This document shows, piece after piece, positions 46,101 to 53,314 of a stretch of DNA of 64,000 nt; the first letter of the stretch is position 1, and every line of letters starts with the position of its first letter. This DNA comes from Cytophagales bacterium WSM2-2. GTDB taxonomy: Bacteria; Bacteroidota; Bacteroidia; Cytophagales; Cyclobacteriaceae. The stretch covers positions 4,328,001 through 4,392,000 of the forward strand of contig BNHL01000001.1 in assembly GCA_015472025.1 (NCBI GenBank), given 5' to 3'. A model generated the notes under the pieces. That model had not been told where the DNA came from, ran no database searches, and saw only the letters and a list, made by a program, of their open reading frames with translations. Position numbers and translations under genes: made by a program.

Positions 46101-46414
46101 CGTCCCTCAATCGGTAATTCCTGTGTAGAATATCCAATGAAAGAAAAGATGATGCTCGACTGAGCACTCTCTGCGGGGACGTTCAATACATAGTTACCGT
46201 CTCCGTCGGTAGCTGTGCCTACGGTGGTTCCTTTGATCACCACGTTTACACCGGGTATTCCGGTATTGTTCTCATCCGTTACTTTTCCCTTAATAGTAGT
46301 CTGTGCCAGGAGAGTCTGTGCCAGGAAGAAAGTCCATAATAATAGGATCATCTTCCCGAAGTACCCCGGGCTACTACTCAACCTCAGTTTTGCTAGTAGT
46401 TGTTTTTTTTCCAT
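43142..46414 (-). CDS. SusC/RagA-family TonB-dependent outer-membrane transporter (xylan locus)
   Basis: A 1090-aa importer of oligosaccharides. In order: signal peptide (to about residue 38), a carboxypeptidase-regulatory-like beta-sandwich (TTIKGKVTDENNTGIPGVNV), the TonB-box region ending VVVVGYGTQ, a plug domain (about 125-260) and the SusC signature SPNDIASMEVLKDASATAIY followed by GSRGSNGVILVTTK. A 22-strand barrel fills the rest and ends with the aromatic residue of LFGLNLKF. It is the first gene of the minus-strand operon; the 24-bp palindrome at 46481 lies 66 bases upstream of its start codon. No anti-sigma or HTCS regulator is adjacent, so control by a LacI-type repressor is likely. 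Confidence 0.97.
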   Translation of the reverse strand: MEKKQLLAKLRLSSSPGYFGKMILLLWTFFLAQTLLAQTTIKGKVTDENNTGIPGVNVVIKGTTVGTATDGDGNYVLNVPAESAQSSIIFSFIGYSTQELPIEGRTVVDVKMSPDAKELSEVVVVGYGTQNKRDVTGAILKVNSDVLLQTASPNAIDQLKGHAAGVDIITASSVPGGGSVIRIRGNRTMTQTSASNSNNVSATSASTDGSNADLADQPLLVVDGIPYNGNLNDISPNDIASMEVLKDASATAIYGSRGSNGVILVTTKRGTSGKIVFNYDAYYGTSSVMKELRVFNGAEYAQFKLDAQAGNSVTPNTTNYGITTAEQAALDAGVSTDWQKLIYKTGAITNHTFGVSGGNDKSKYSLSAGYFQQSGIIPNQDYTRYTVRSTMDHQLNKRIKVGLNTINTVSYQNTPGGAGVTGGLMRMTPLASPYNTDGTVNLQPQTGQTDASAINPLTLLSKAGSILSRTRRLRTFNSFYGEVDIIKGLKYRVNVGLDYFQDKSDGYSGPGTFVNTSLSQAQSQGSVRNTENWQYTVENLILFDKTINEKHKIGFTGLYSFQKNHSQANYVFGQGIPFDYIQNTNLFQAASVTVGGQFDNFFSERGLISYMARGTYSYDGRFSATATVRSDGSSVLSPGNQYYTYPAFSAAWNISNEKFMSNLPVVSSLKLRAGWGITASQNINPYSTLGGLSSAAYNFGQGTAGQQGAYTISNLPNNALKWQNTKGWNIGLEFGVLENRITGAFEVYGSETSDILLPVSLPASNGGGSIVKNAGKTQSNGIELSINSVNVRTSSGLTWSTEFNYFFNREKIVALTPGQSFDVGNGWFVGQPLTVIYDYKKIGIWQTSDDLSVQTSPVQRPGQIKVLDWNTAGANPGTANYGVADGKITPDDRTIIGNFQPQFDAGMTNKVTYKRFDFSISIYARMGMKVVVPYVTSEPGGANFTGYSFFNQSRQNQLKVDYWTPTNPTNAFPQPDAGTGVAYYASTLGYVDGSFIKCRSINLGYEVPSSLLSKAGITSLRFYVQATNPFVIWAPFVQQGYGPDPEGNGFGGAISSTGTSGANAIVSRAVTVNANVPSTRQILFGLNLKF

Positions 46415-46480
46415 AGATGTTTTGGTTTAACTCGGTTATTCGGACCATTTACATGTGTACTAAGGTCTAAGATTAAATTA

Positions 46481-46504
46481 AATTATGCAACCGATTGCAT
46501 AATT
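46481..46504. promoter_or_regulatory. 24-bp palindrome in the divergent xylan/xylose promoter, probable LacI-type operator
   Basis: Perfect 10-base arms AATTATGCAA and TTGCATAATT around CCGA. The core GCAACCGATTGC differs by one base from the core of the palindrome in front of uxaA (12393-12412). It lies 66 bases from the SusC start and 120 bases from the SDR start, so one regulator could control both arms. Confidence 0.7.
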
Positions 46505-46550
46505 ATTTCTTAAAAAATTAATAATTTTGCCCTGCAGAGCTTAATTTCAA

Positions 46551-46560
46551 TGCAATCGAT
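46551..46560. promoter_or_regulatory. Half-site related to the xylan operator
   Basis: TGCAATCGAT matches the left half plus centre of the two LacI-type palindromes. Its centre is about 64 bases, roughly six helical turns, from the centre of the full site, a distance that would permit looping. Degenerate on the right side, so this is weak evidence. Confidence 0.35.
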
Positions 46561-46624
46561 CTATAAAAACTGTGTCGATTTGAGCCATTTTTTTACATCT
46601 TTGAACTCTTAAAATCTTTTACTT

Positions 46625-47380
46625 ATGCCCCAATCTTTGAAGGGAAAGAAAATCGCGCTGATCACGGGAGGCGCCTCCGGAATTGGCCTTGCCATCGCCA
46701 CTAAATTTGTGAATGAAGGCATCGTCACCATTATCACCGGGAGAGATCAGAACAAACTCAGCGATGCAAAAGAAGCACTAGGAGAACTGTGCATTCCCGT
46801 GCGCATGGATGTCACTAAGTTCAAGCAAGTCCCCGGTCAGATCGAAAAGCTGGCCAAGCGTTTTGGAAGAATAGACATACTCGTCAACAATGCCGGCATC
46901 AATCTGAAGAAAGAATTGGTCCAGGTCACTGACGAAGAATTTGAACGTATTATCATGACCAACCTCACCGGGGTCTTTGTTATTTCACGCGAGGTGGCCA
47001 AAGTGATGATTCATCAGAAGAAAGGATTTATATTGAACATCAGTTCGATGGCTGCACAGTACGGTCTGCCTAAAGTAATCGCCTATGCCGCTTCGAAAAC
47101 AGCAATAGAAGGAATGACACGAAGTATGGCTGTAGAACTTTCGCCCCTGGGCATCCTTGTGAATTGTATTGCTCCCGGTTTTATCAAGACAAACATGTCG
47201 TCCAAAGCACTCGATAGCGATCCCGAACGTAAGAAGCGCGTACTCAAGCGCACTCCTATGGGCAAACTGGGATTGCCTGAAGACGTTGCCAATACTGCTT
47301 ATTTCTTAGTGTCTGACCAAAACGCATACATCACCGGCACAGTCATCCCGGTGGATGGCGGTAATTCAATTGGATTTTAA
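46625..47380 (+). CDS. Short-chain dehydrogenase/reductase (SDR) of the xylose operon
   Basis: A 251-aa classical SDR: cofactor loop ITGGASGIGLAIA (residues 14-26), TGRD at the end of the second strand (Arg suggests NADP(H) is possible), structural NNAG (89-92), catalytic Ser142 area (NISSMAAQYG) and the Tyr-x-x-x-Lys pair in IAYAASKTAIEG, ending with the usual VIPVDGGNSIGF. It is first in an operon with xylulokinase and xylose isomerase; its stop overlaps the xylulokinase ATG by one base (TAATG). Resemblance is to gluconate 5-dehydrogenase/KduD-like sugar dehydrogenases, so it may act on a uronate- or pentose-derived intermediate. The substrate is not known. Confidence 0.88.
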   Translation: MPQSLKGKKIALITGGASGIGLAIATKFVNEGIVTIITGRDQNKLSDAKEALGELCIPVRMDVTKFKQVPGQIEKLAKRFGRIDILVNNAGINLKKELVQVTDEEFERIIMTNLTGVFVISREVAKVMIHQKKGFILNISSMAAQYGLPKVIAYAASKTAIEGMTRSMAVELSPLGILVNCIAPGFIKTNMSSKALDSDPERKKRVLKRTPMGKLGLPEDVANTAYFLVSDQNAYITGTVIPVDGGNSIGF

Positions 47381-48891
47381 TGAATTCGTCAAACGGATAT
47401 CTGCTCGGTCTTGATATCGGGAGTTCTTCTGTAAAAGCTTCGCTCGTATCCATTTCCACAGGCGCGTCTGTTGCGTCAGCGCAGTCTCCACAAGAAGAGA
47501 TGCAGATCATTGCAACACAGGCCGGATGGGCCGAACAAGATCCTCACCTCTGGTGGGAGCACGTGGTGAAGAGCGTGAAGATGTGCTTGCAGAAGTCAGG
47601 CGCAAAACCGGAAAGTATTCTCGCTATCGGCATCGCTTATCAAATGCATGGGCTGGTCGTTGTTGACCGTGATCTTAACCCGCTGCGTCACTCTATAATA
47701 TGGTGTGACAGTCGCGCGGTTGAAACTGGCGAGAAGGCGTTTTCTGATTTGGGCAAACACTATTGCCTGCAGCACTATCTCAATTCCCCTGGAAATTTCA
47801 CCGCATCCAAGCTGAAGTGGATCAAAGAGAACGAGCCAAAGACGTACGAGCGGATTTATAAGATCATGTTGCCCGGTGACTTTATCGCGCTGAAGATGAC
47901 GGGAGAAGTGACCACCACGGAAACAGGTTTGTCTGAAGGCATTCTTTGGGATTTTGAAAAAAAAGAGATCGCAAAGAAGCTGCTTGAATATTATGGCATT
48001 GAAACTTCGTTCCTCGCAAAAGTAACGCCTGTATTTTCGAAACAAGGCGAGCTGAGTAAAGCGGCAGCAGCAGAATTGGGCCTCGCTCCGAAGACGCCCA
48101 TTGCCTACCGCGCAGGAGATCAACCTAACAATGCTTTCTCATTGAATGTACTCAACCCCGGTGAAACCGCGGCTACGGCCGGAACGTCCGGAGTCGTGTA
48201 CAGTGTCACAGATAAAAATGCATTCGACACCGAATCGCGCGTCAATTCATTCCTGCACGTCAACAATGATTACCACTCGAAAAGAAACGGTGTGCTGCTC
48301 TGCGTGAATGGAACAGGGATTCAGAACAGCTGGCTCCGGAAAAATATCAAAGGAGCTAACTCCGCCAACGACTATGCCGAGATGAATAAGATCGCTTCAC
48401 AGTCACCTATAGGATCAGGTGGGGTGGCAGTGCTTCCGTTTGGCAATGGCGCTGAACGTATCCTCGGCAATAAAGAGATAGGGGGCTCAGTTCACGGACT
48501 GAATTTCAATACACATCACCAATCGCATTTATTCAGGGCGGCACAGGAGGGAATTGTTTTTGCTTTGCGCTACGGGTTTGATATCCTTTCTGAAATGGGA
48601 TTGAAAACAAAAGTCATTAAGGCAGGCAAAGCAAATATGTTCTTAAGCCCGGTGTTCCGCGAAGCGTTTGTCAATACACTGGAAGCACGGTTGGAGTTGT
48701 ACGACACTGACGGTGCAAAAGGCGCAGCGCTGGGTTCAGGAATAGGCTCCGGAATTTATTCATCTTCAACAGAGGCTTTCAAAGGATTGCATCTGATTGA
48801 ATCGGAAGAGCCGGATGCAGGAAAAAAAGAATCCTACAAAGGTGCCTATGATCACTGGCGAAAGATCCTGAACGAATCATTAGAAAATTAA
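47380..48891 (+). CDS. xylB: Xylulokinase
   Basis: Phosphorylates D-xylulose to xylulose-5-phosphate for the pentose phosphate pathway. The 503-aa FGGY kinase has the phosphate-binding [15 protein letters not shown] with Asp12, the substrate loop [14 protein letters not shown] (84-97) and WCDSRA, catalytic Asp247 (AGDQPNNAF), and the C-terminal adenosine motif [20 protein letters not shown]. Length is normal. The ATG overlaps the SDR stop by one base, and the gene ends 22 bases before xylose isomerase. Confidence 0.96.
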   Translation: MNSSNGYLLGLDIGSSSVKASLVSISTGASVASAQSPQEEMQIIATQAGWAEQDPHLWWEHVVKSVKMCLQKSGAKPESILAIGIAYQMHGLVVVDRDLNPLRHSIIWCDSRAVETGEKAFSDLGKHYCLQHYLNSPGNFTASKLKWIKENEPKTYERIYKIMLPGDFIALKMTGEVTTTETGLSEGILWDFEKKEIAKKLLEYYGIETSFLAKVTPVFSKQGELSKAAAAELGLAPKTPIAYRAGDQPNNAFSLNVLNPGETAATAGTSGVVYSVTDKNAFDTESRVNSFLHVNNDYHSKRNGVLLCVNGTGIQNSWLRKNIKGANSANDYAEMNKIASQSPIGSGGVAVLPFGNGAERILGNKEIGGSVHGLNFNTHHQSHLFRAAQEGIVFALRYGFDILSEMGLKTKVIKAGKANMFLSPVFREAFVNTLEARLELYDTDGAKGAALGSGIGSGIYSSSTEAFKGLHLIESEEPDAGKKESYKGAYDHWRKILNESLEN

Positions 48892-48913
48892 TCACTTAAA
48901 ACAGATAATCGAA

Positions 48914-50242
48914 ATGAAACTATCCATTGGCAACAAAGAATACTTCAAAGGAATCGGCAAGATCAAATACGAAGGAAAAGACTCTGACAACCCGCTGGCA
49001 TTTAAATTTTATGATGCCCAGAAAAAAGTGGGAAAGAAAACCATGGAAGAGCATTTCAGGTTTGCTATCGCTTACTGGCATACCTTCTGCGGCACCGGTG
49101 GAGATCCGTTTGGTGCGCCAACCAAAAACTTTCCGTGGTTACAGAACAGCAACCCTGTTGAGCGCGCCAAAGATAAGATGGATGCTGCCTTTGAATTCAT
49201 CACCAAAATTGGTGTTCCTTTTTATTGCTTCCACGATTATGACATTGTAGATGAAGCTCCGACTTTGAAAGAATCGGAAAAGAGATTGACAGAGGTTGTT
49301 TCTTATGCCAAGAGCAAACAGAAAGCATCAGGTGTGAAATTACTTTGGGGAACAGCAAACCTCTTTTCAAACCCGAGGTACATGAATGGCGCTGCCACCA
49401 ACCCCGACTTTAATGTGGTATGTCATGCAGGTGCACAGGTTAAAAACGCAATAGACGCAACGATAGAGTTGGGCGGATCTAATTACGTGTTCTGGGGCGG
49501 GAGAGAAGGCTACCTCTCATTGCTGAATACCAACATGAAGCGCGAACTGGATCACCTGGCGCGCTTCCTTCACGCGGCCAGGGATTACGGAAGGAAAAAC
49601 GGATTCAAAGGAACATTCCTGATCGAACCCAAACCAATGGAGCCGTCCAAGCATCAATATGATTTCGATGCTGCCACCGTGATTTCGTTTTTGAGAGAAT
49701 ACGACCTGATGGCCGACTTCAAACTGAACCTGGAAGTAAACCATGCAACATTAGCCCAGCACTCGTTCCAGCACGAACTGCAAGTGGCTGCCAATGCCAA
49801 TGTGCTTGGGAGCATGGATGCGAACCGTGGCGACTATCAGAACGGATGGGACACCGATCAATTCCCTAATAATGTATACGAGTTGGTCGAGTCAATGCTC
49901 GTGATTATGGAAGCGGGTGGTTTCAAGACCGGTGGTATCAACTTTGACGCGAAGACGCGCAGGAACTCTACCGATCTCAAAGACATCTTCTATGCACACA
50001 TTGGAGGCATGGATACGTTCGCACGTGCACTCCTGATAGCTAATGATGTTCTGGAAAAATCAGAATACAAAGCTTTGCGAAAAAATCGCTACGCTTCTTT
50101 CGATACAGGCAAAGGCAAGCAGTTCGAAAACGGCAAGCTTACCCTGGATGCCCTGCGTTCACTGGCGCACGCCAATGGCGAGCCTGAGCAAATCAGCGGC
50201 AGACAGGAATACTTTGAGAACATCATCAACAAGTATCTCTGA
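48914..50242 (+). CDS. xylA: Xylose isomerase
   Basis: Interconverts D-xylose and D-xylulose. The 442-aa protein is a class II isomerase (longer N-terminus, as in Bacteroidota and Enterobacteria). Catalytic His107 and Asp110 ([12 protein letters not shown]), and metal and substrate residues Glu238 and Lys240 in [16 protein letters not shown] are present, as is WGGREGY (194-200). The order SDR, xylB, xylA places both steps of xylose entry next to the xylan-degrading genes. It is followed after a short gap by the secreted acetylesterase gene. Confidence 0.97.
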   Translation: MKLSIGNKEYFKGIGKIKYEGKDSDNPLAFKFYDAQKKVGKKTMEEHFRFAIAYWHTFCGTGGDPFGAPTKNFPWLQNSNPVERAKDKMDAAFEFITKIGVPFYCFHDYDIVDEAPTLKESEKRLTEVVSYAKSKQKASGVKLLWGTANLFSNPRYMNGAATNPDFNVVCHAGAQVKNAIDATIELGGSNYVFWGGREGYLSLLNTNMKRELDHLARFLHAARDYGRKNGFKGTFLIEPKPMEPSKHQYDFDAATVISFLREYDLMADFKLNLEVNHATLAQHSFQHELQVAANANVLGSMDANRGDYQNGWDTDQFPNNVYELVESMLVIMEAGGFKTGGINFDAKTRRNSTDLKDIFYAHIGGMDTFARALLIANDVLEKSEYKALRKNRYASFDTGKGKQFENGKLTLDALRSLAHANGEPEQISGRQEYFENIINKYL

Positions 50243-50296
50243 TAGCCAGTGGTGAGACGCAAGACACAAGATATAAGAACCTGTTACCTGGGGATC

Positions 50297-52222
50297 ATGC
50301 GTTCGTTATTGATCGTCTCTCTTCTGCATGCCGGATTCAGTTACGCGCAGTTACGACTGCCGCGTCTGGTCAGTGATGGTATGGTTTTGCAACGGGATGC
50401 AAAGGTTAAAATCTGGGGATGGGCTGAGCCCGCTGAGAAAATAGCCCTGCGTTTCGCTTCGAAACAGTATAGTACAATTGCCGGGACAGATGGAAAATGG
50501 CAGATCGAATTGCCATCCCACAAAGCCGGTGGGCCTTATGAGATGATGCTGTCTGCATCCAACACCATTCAACTAAAGAACATTTTGTTTGGCGATGTGT
50601 GGCTCTGCAGCGGGCAATCAAATATGGAGCTGGGCATGGACCGGTTGCAAGACAAATATCCCGAGGTAATTGCCAGCGCCAACAACCCGGAGATCAGGCA
50701 ATTCCTGGTTCCGGACAAATACAATTTCAATGCACCGAATGAAGATGTAGAGAGTGGCGAGTGGTTGTCAGTAAATCGCGACAATATATTCCGGTTTTCA
50801 GGTGTTGGTTATTTCTTCGCTACTGAGTTGTATGCGAAGTACAAGGTCCCGATCGGGTTGATCAACTCAGCTTTGGGTGGCGCACCGGCCGAAGCCTGGA
50901 TCAGCGAAGAGCAGATCAAAAAATTCCCGGACTACTATGCGGAGCTGCAGAAATTCAAGAGCAAAGAACTCATTGACCAGATAGAATCAAACGACAGGAA
51001 TGCCGGCCGTGATTGGTTCATGCAACTGAACAGCACAGACCCGGGAGTGCGTGAGCGTTGGTCAAAAGCAGACCTGGATGATCAGAACTGGGCCGAAGTA
51101 AACCTTCCTGCCTATTTTGATATGCCTGACTTCGTCAATACAAACGGCTCGGTATGGTTCAGGAAAGAAATAATTGTACCCAAGTCAATGATTGGAAAGC
51201 CCTGCAGGCTATGGTTGGGGAGAATTGTTGATTCGGATTCAGCTTTTGTCAACGGTGCCTTTGTTGGAACGACAAGCTACCAGTATCCGCCAAGAAAATA
51301 CATGGTGAAAGAGAATTTGCTGAAAGAAGGAAAGAACGTCATCGCTGTTCGCGTTATCAGCTCCGGGGGCAAAGGCGCTTTCATTCCAGACAAGCCTTAC
51401 TTCTTGTTTTCAGGAAAAGACTCTGTCGATCTGAAAGGAAAGTGGAAGTACAAAGTGGGAGCGAAGCTGAAACCGATGTCCGGCTCGACAACCGTTCGCT
51501 GGAAGCCTTCCGGGTTATACAACGCGATGATCGCACCACTCACCAACTTCGCGATCAAGGGAGCGCTCTGGTACCAGGGCGAAGCAAACACAAGGAAGCC
51601 CCTGGAGTATACCGAACTGATGCGCACGCTGATCACCGATTGGCGTACACGATGGAATGAAGGTGATTTCCCATTTATCGTAGTAGAGCTTGCCAATTTC
51701 ATGAATGAAAAAAGGGAGCCTTCGGAAAGCGGTTGGGCCCAGCTCCGGCAGGCGCAGCTTGATACGAGGCATTTATCAAATACGGCTGTGACGGTGAGTA
51801 TTGATGTGGGCGAGTGGAATGACATTCACCCGTTGAATAAGAAGGAAGTGGGCAGGCGTCTTGCCTTGCAGGCCATGCGAATCGCTTATAACGATAAAAA
51901 AATCATTTCTTCAGGGCCGATTGCCGAATCGGTAAAGCGAAGCGGCAATCAATTGATAGTTGAATTTTCAAATACAGGCTCGGGACTTGTTGCCGGTGAT
52001 GGCAAAGCGCTGAAGTATTTCGCCATTGCAGGCAAGGACAGGAAATTTGTGTGGGCGAAAGCCGAGATCAAAAAGAATACGGTTATCGTCTCGAGTGAAA
52101 ACGTCTCTGATCCCGTCACCGTACGTTATGCCTGGGCCGATAATCCATCGGGGGCAAATCTTTGCAATAAAGAAAAATTACCGGCATCACCGTTTGAGAT
52201 TTCAATAGCGGTGTTGAAGTAG
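50297..52222 (+). CDS. Secreted SGNH acetylesterase (sialate O-acetylesterase/CE20-like)
   Basis: The ATG at 50297 starts a signal peptide (MRSLLIVSLLHAGFSYAQ); an upstream in-frame GTG at 50249 would bury it. The 641-aa product has the bipartite SGNH esterase domain: nucleophile Ser108 in LCSGQSNMELG, GALGGAPAEAWIS-type oxyanion loop, ALWYQGEANTRKPLEYTELM, and the C-terminal Asp-x-x-His in WNDIHPLNK. Between them (about 235-395) is an inserted jelly-roll (WFRKEIIVPKSMIGKPCRLW), as in CE20-type acetylxylan esterases. In this locus removal of acetyl groups from xylan is the most probable role; action on sialic acid is unlikely without other sialic acid genes. Confidence 0.88.
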   Translation: MRSLLIVSLLHAGFSYAQLRLPRLVSDGMVLQRDAKVKIWGWAEPAEKIALRFASKQYSTIAGTDGKWQIELPSHKAGGPYEMMLSASNTIQLKNILFGDVWLCSGQSNMELGMDRLQDKYPEVIASANNPEIRQFLVPDKYNFNAPNEDVESGEWLSVNRDNIFRFSGVGYFFATELYAKYKVPIGLINSALGGAPAEAWISEEQIKKFPDYYAELQKFKSKELIDQIESNDRNAGRDWFMQLNSTDPGVRERWSKADLDDQNWAEVNLPAYFDMPDFVNTNGSVWFRKEIIVPKSMIGKPCRLWLGRIVDSDSAFVNGAFVGTTSYQYPPRKYMVKENLLKEGKNVIAVRVISSGGKGAFIPDKPYFLFSGKDSVDLKGKWKYKVGAKLKPMSGSTTVRWKPSGLYNAMIAPLTNFAIKGALWYQGEANTRKPLEYTELMRTLITDWRTRWNEGDFPFIVVELANFMNEKREPSESGWAQLRQAQLDTRHLSNTAVTVSIDVGEWNDIHPLNKKEVGRRLALQAMRIAYNDKKIISSGPIAESVKRSGNQLIVEFSNTGSGLVAGDGKALKYFAIAGKDRKFVWAKAEIKKNTVIVSSENVSDPVTVRYAWADNPSGANLCNKEKLPASPFEISIAVLK

Positions 52223-52335
52223 CCAGCTCCGTGTTCCATCCTCACTAGGATCTCTTTGCAATCCCGTATAAGCTTTCGTCCTTACTCGTTGATCTGAAAT
52301 AGACATCTCTCTGTGGTATCCGGATTTATCACTGT

Positions 52336-52381
52336 AATGATTAAATGGCAAGAAATTATAATTCCTTGCCAATGATTAAAT
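52336..52381. repeat. Hairpin flanked by 11-bp direct repeats
   Basis: The stem TGGCAAG...CTTGCCA (52346-52371) encloses the inner palindrome AATTATAATT with a single A/C mismatch, and is bracketed by direct repeats AATGATTAAAT (52336-52346 and 52371-52381). It may terminate the xylose operon; the direct repeats also resemble a small insertion footprint. Confidence 0.55.
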
Positions 52382-52559
52382 ATTCTTTGACAAAGAACCC
52401 CTCAACCTTGCCTGAATATTAGAACTCCTGGTCAAAATTGCTTGCATTATAAGAGGGGTATTCTGCATTGTAGGGCGGAATAAGCTCAATGTCGTCAACT
52501 TATTCTGCAAGGCGCCACGTAATGATATCAATGTCAACGGTTTATCTTTCATTCCGAGC

Positions 52560-52707
52560 AGAAATGAAAGCAATGTCTTCGATTCATTCTGCATTCCATG
52601 AGAGAATGAAAGCAATCCTGGCAAGAATGAGATCAATCCTGACAAGAATGAGATCAATCTTGGCAAGATTGAAATCAATCCTGGCAAGATTGAGAGCAAC
52701 GCTGTAT
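52560..52707. repeat. 21-bp tandem repeat array (five good units plus degenerate copies)
   Basis: Five contiguous units of 21 bp run from 52603 to 52707, consensus close to AGAATGAGATCAATCCTGGCA (units at 52603, 52624, 52645, 52666, 52687). A degenerate unit lies at 52560-52580, and more diverged AATGA...CAATGT...TTCATTC copies continue back to about 52465. In one frame on each strand the unit reads as a heptapeptide repeat, but no gene context supports translation. Confidence 0.8.
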
Positions 52708-52935
52708 GGATCAATTTGCTTGTGGCAATTCATGTGTGTACAAATTTTAATGCGAGAGAATAATTTTTTTATACCATAAAATAAATGACTGTAATAGAAA
52801 TGTTGTGGGAAGTTTAAAGACTAACGCCCGGTGAAATAATTGAGACGAAGCAACATCAACGAATCATCGAATTGCCAAATCATCAAATCATAAACCTGCC
52901 AATATTGACTCCTGTAAAATTATTGAATTGTGCAA

Positions 52936-52971
52936 CGGGTTTTTCCCATATCTGCTATGGGAAAATTCCCG
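52936..52971. repeat. Strong hairpin upstream of the RHS operon
   Basis: TTTTCCCATA and TATGGGAAAA pair perfectly around TCTGC, and the stem extends outward through CGGG and CCCG with a one-base bulge. It is 344 bases upstream of the first RHS gene. It may be a terminator or a structural element of the RHS leader. Confidence 0.5.
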
Positions 52972-53314
52972 GACGATTGATTCATTTAATAGAAAAATAA
53001 TGGAAAAGGATCATCGGGCTCTTGATGGCTTGGTTTGAAATAGTATGTTTGCCGAAAATTCTAAAGATCTACAGCGAATGGTGTGCAGCTGGGAGAGATA
53101 AATAGGATTTGTCGCCTAAGATTGAAGAGCTAACCTTATCATCTCCCGGAGCAGAATAAGATGATGGCTGATCTTAAAGCTTAAAGTACGCAGCATAAGT
53201 TGAGGAGTTGACCTTGTCAATTTTGAAACAGGAGGAAAGAGCGCAAGAACGGAATAGAATAATAAAACGTTGGAGGCTGCCAGAGAAAAATAGTATTAGT
53301 GCAAATAAAGATAT

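Larger units (their letters stand above)
52223..53314. other. 1.1-kb intergenic region rich in repeats and hairpins, no convincing gene
   Basis: This is the largest non-coding gap. From left to right it holds: a flanked hairpin (52336-52381), an array of 21-bp repeats with degenerate upstream copies (about 52465-52707), AT-rich sequence with AATCATC/AAATCAT words (52850-52890), a strong hairpin (52936-52971), and two loosely similar segments (GAAGAGCTAACCTTATCA near 53124 and GAGGAGTTGACCTTGTCA near 53201). Frames on both strands stay open across the 21-bp repeats only because the unit is a multiple of three. Confidence 0.6.

Noticed and set aside
50297-52222. Evidence for sialic acid catabolism from the sialate O-acetylesterase annotation
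   Set aside because: No nan genes are nearby; the context is acetylated xylan.
52603-52707. The 21-bp repeats as a CRISPR array
   Set aside because: Units are contiguous with no spacers and no cas genes are present.
52376-52714. 112-aa minus-strand frame rich in LISFLPG-like heptapeptides, and a matching plus-strand frame at 52489-52779
   Set aside because: Both stay open only because the 21-bp repeat unit contains no stop in these frames; no promoter, signal peptide or homology supports translation.
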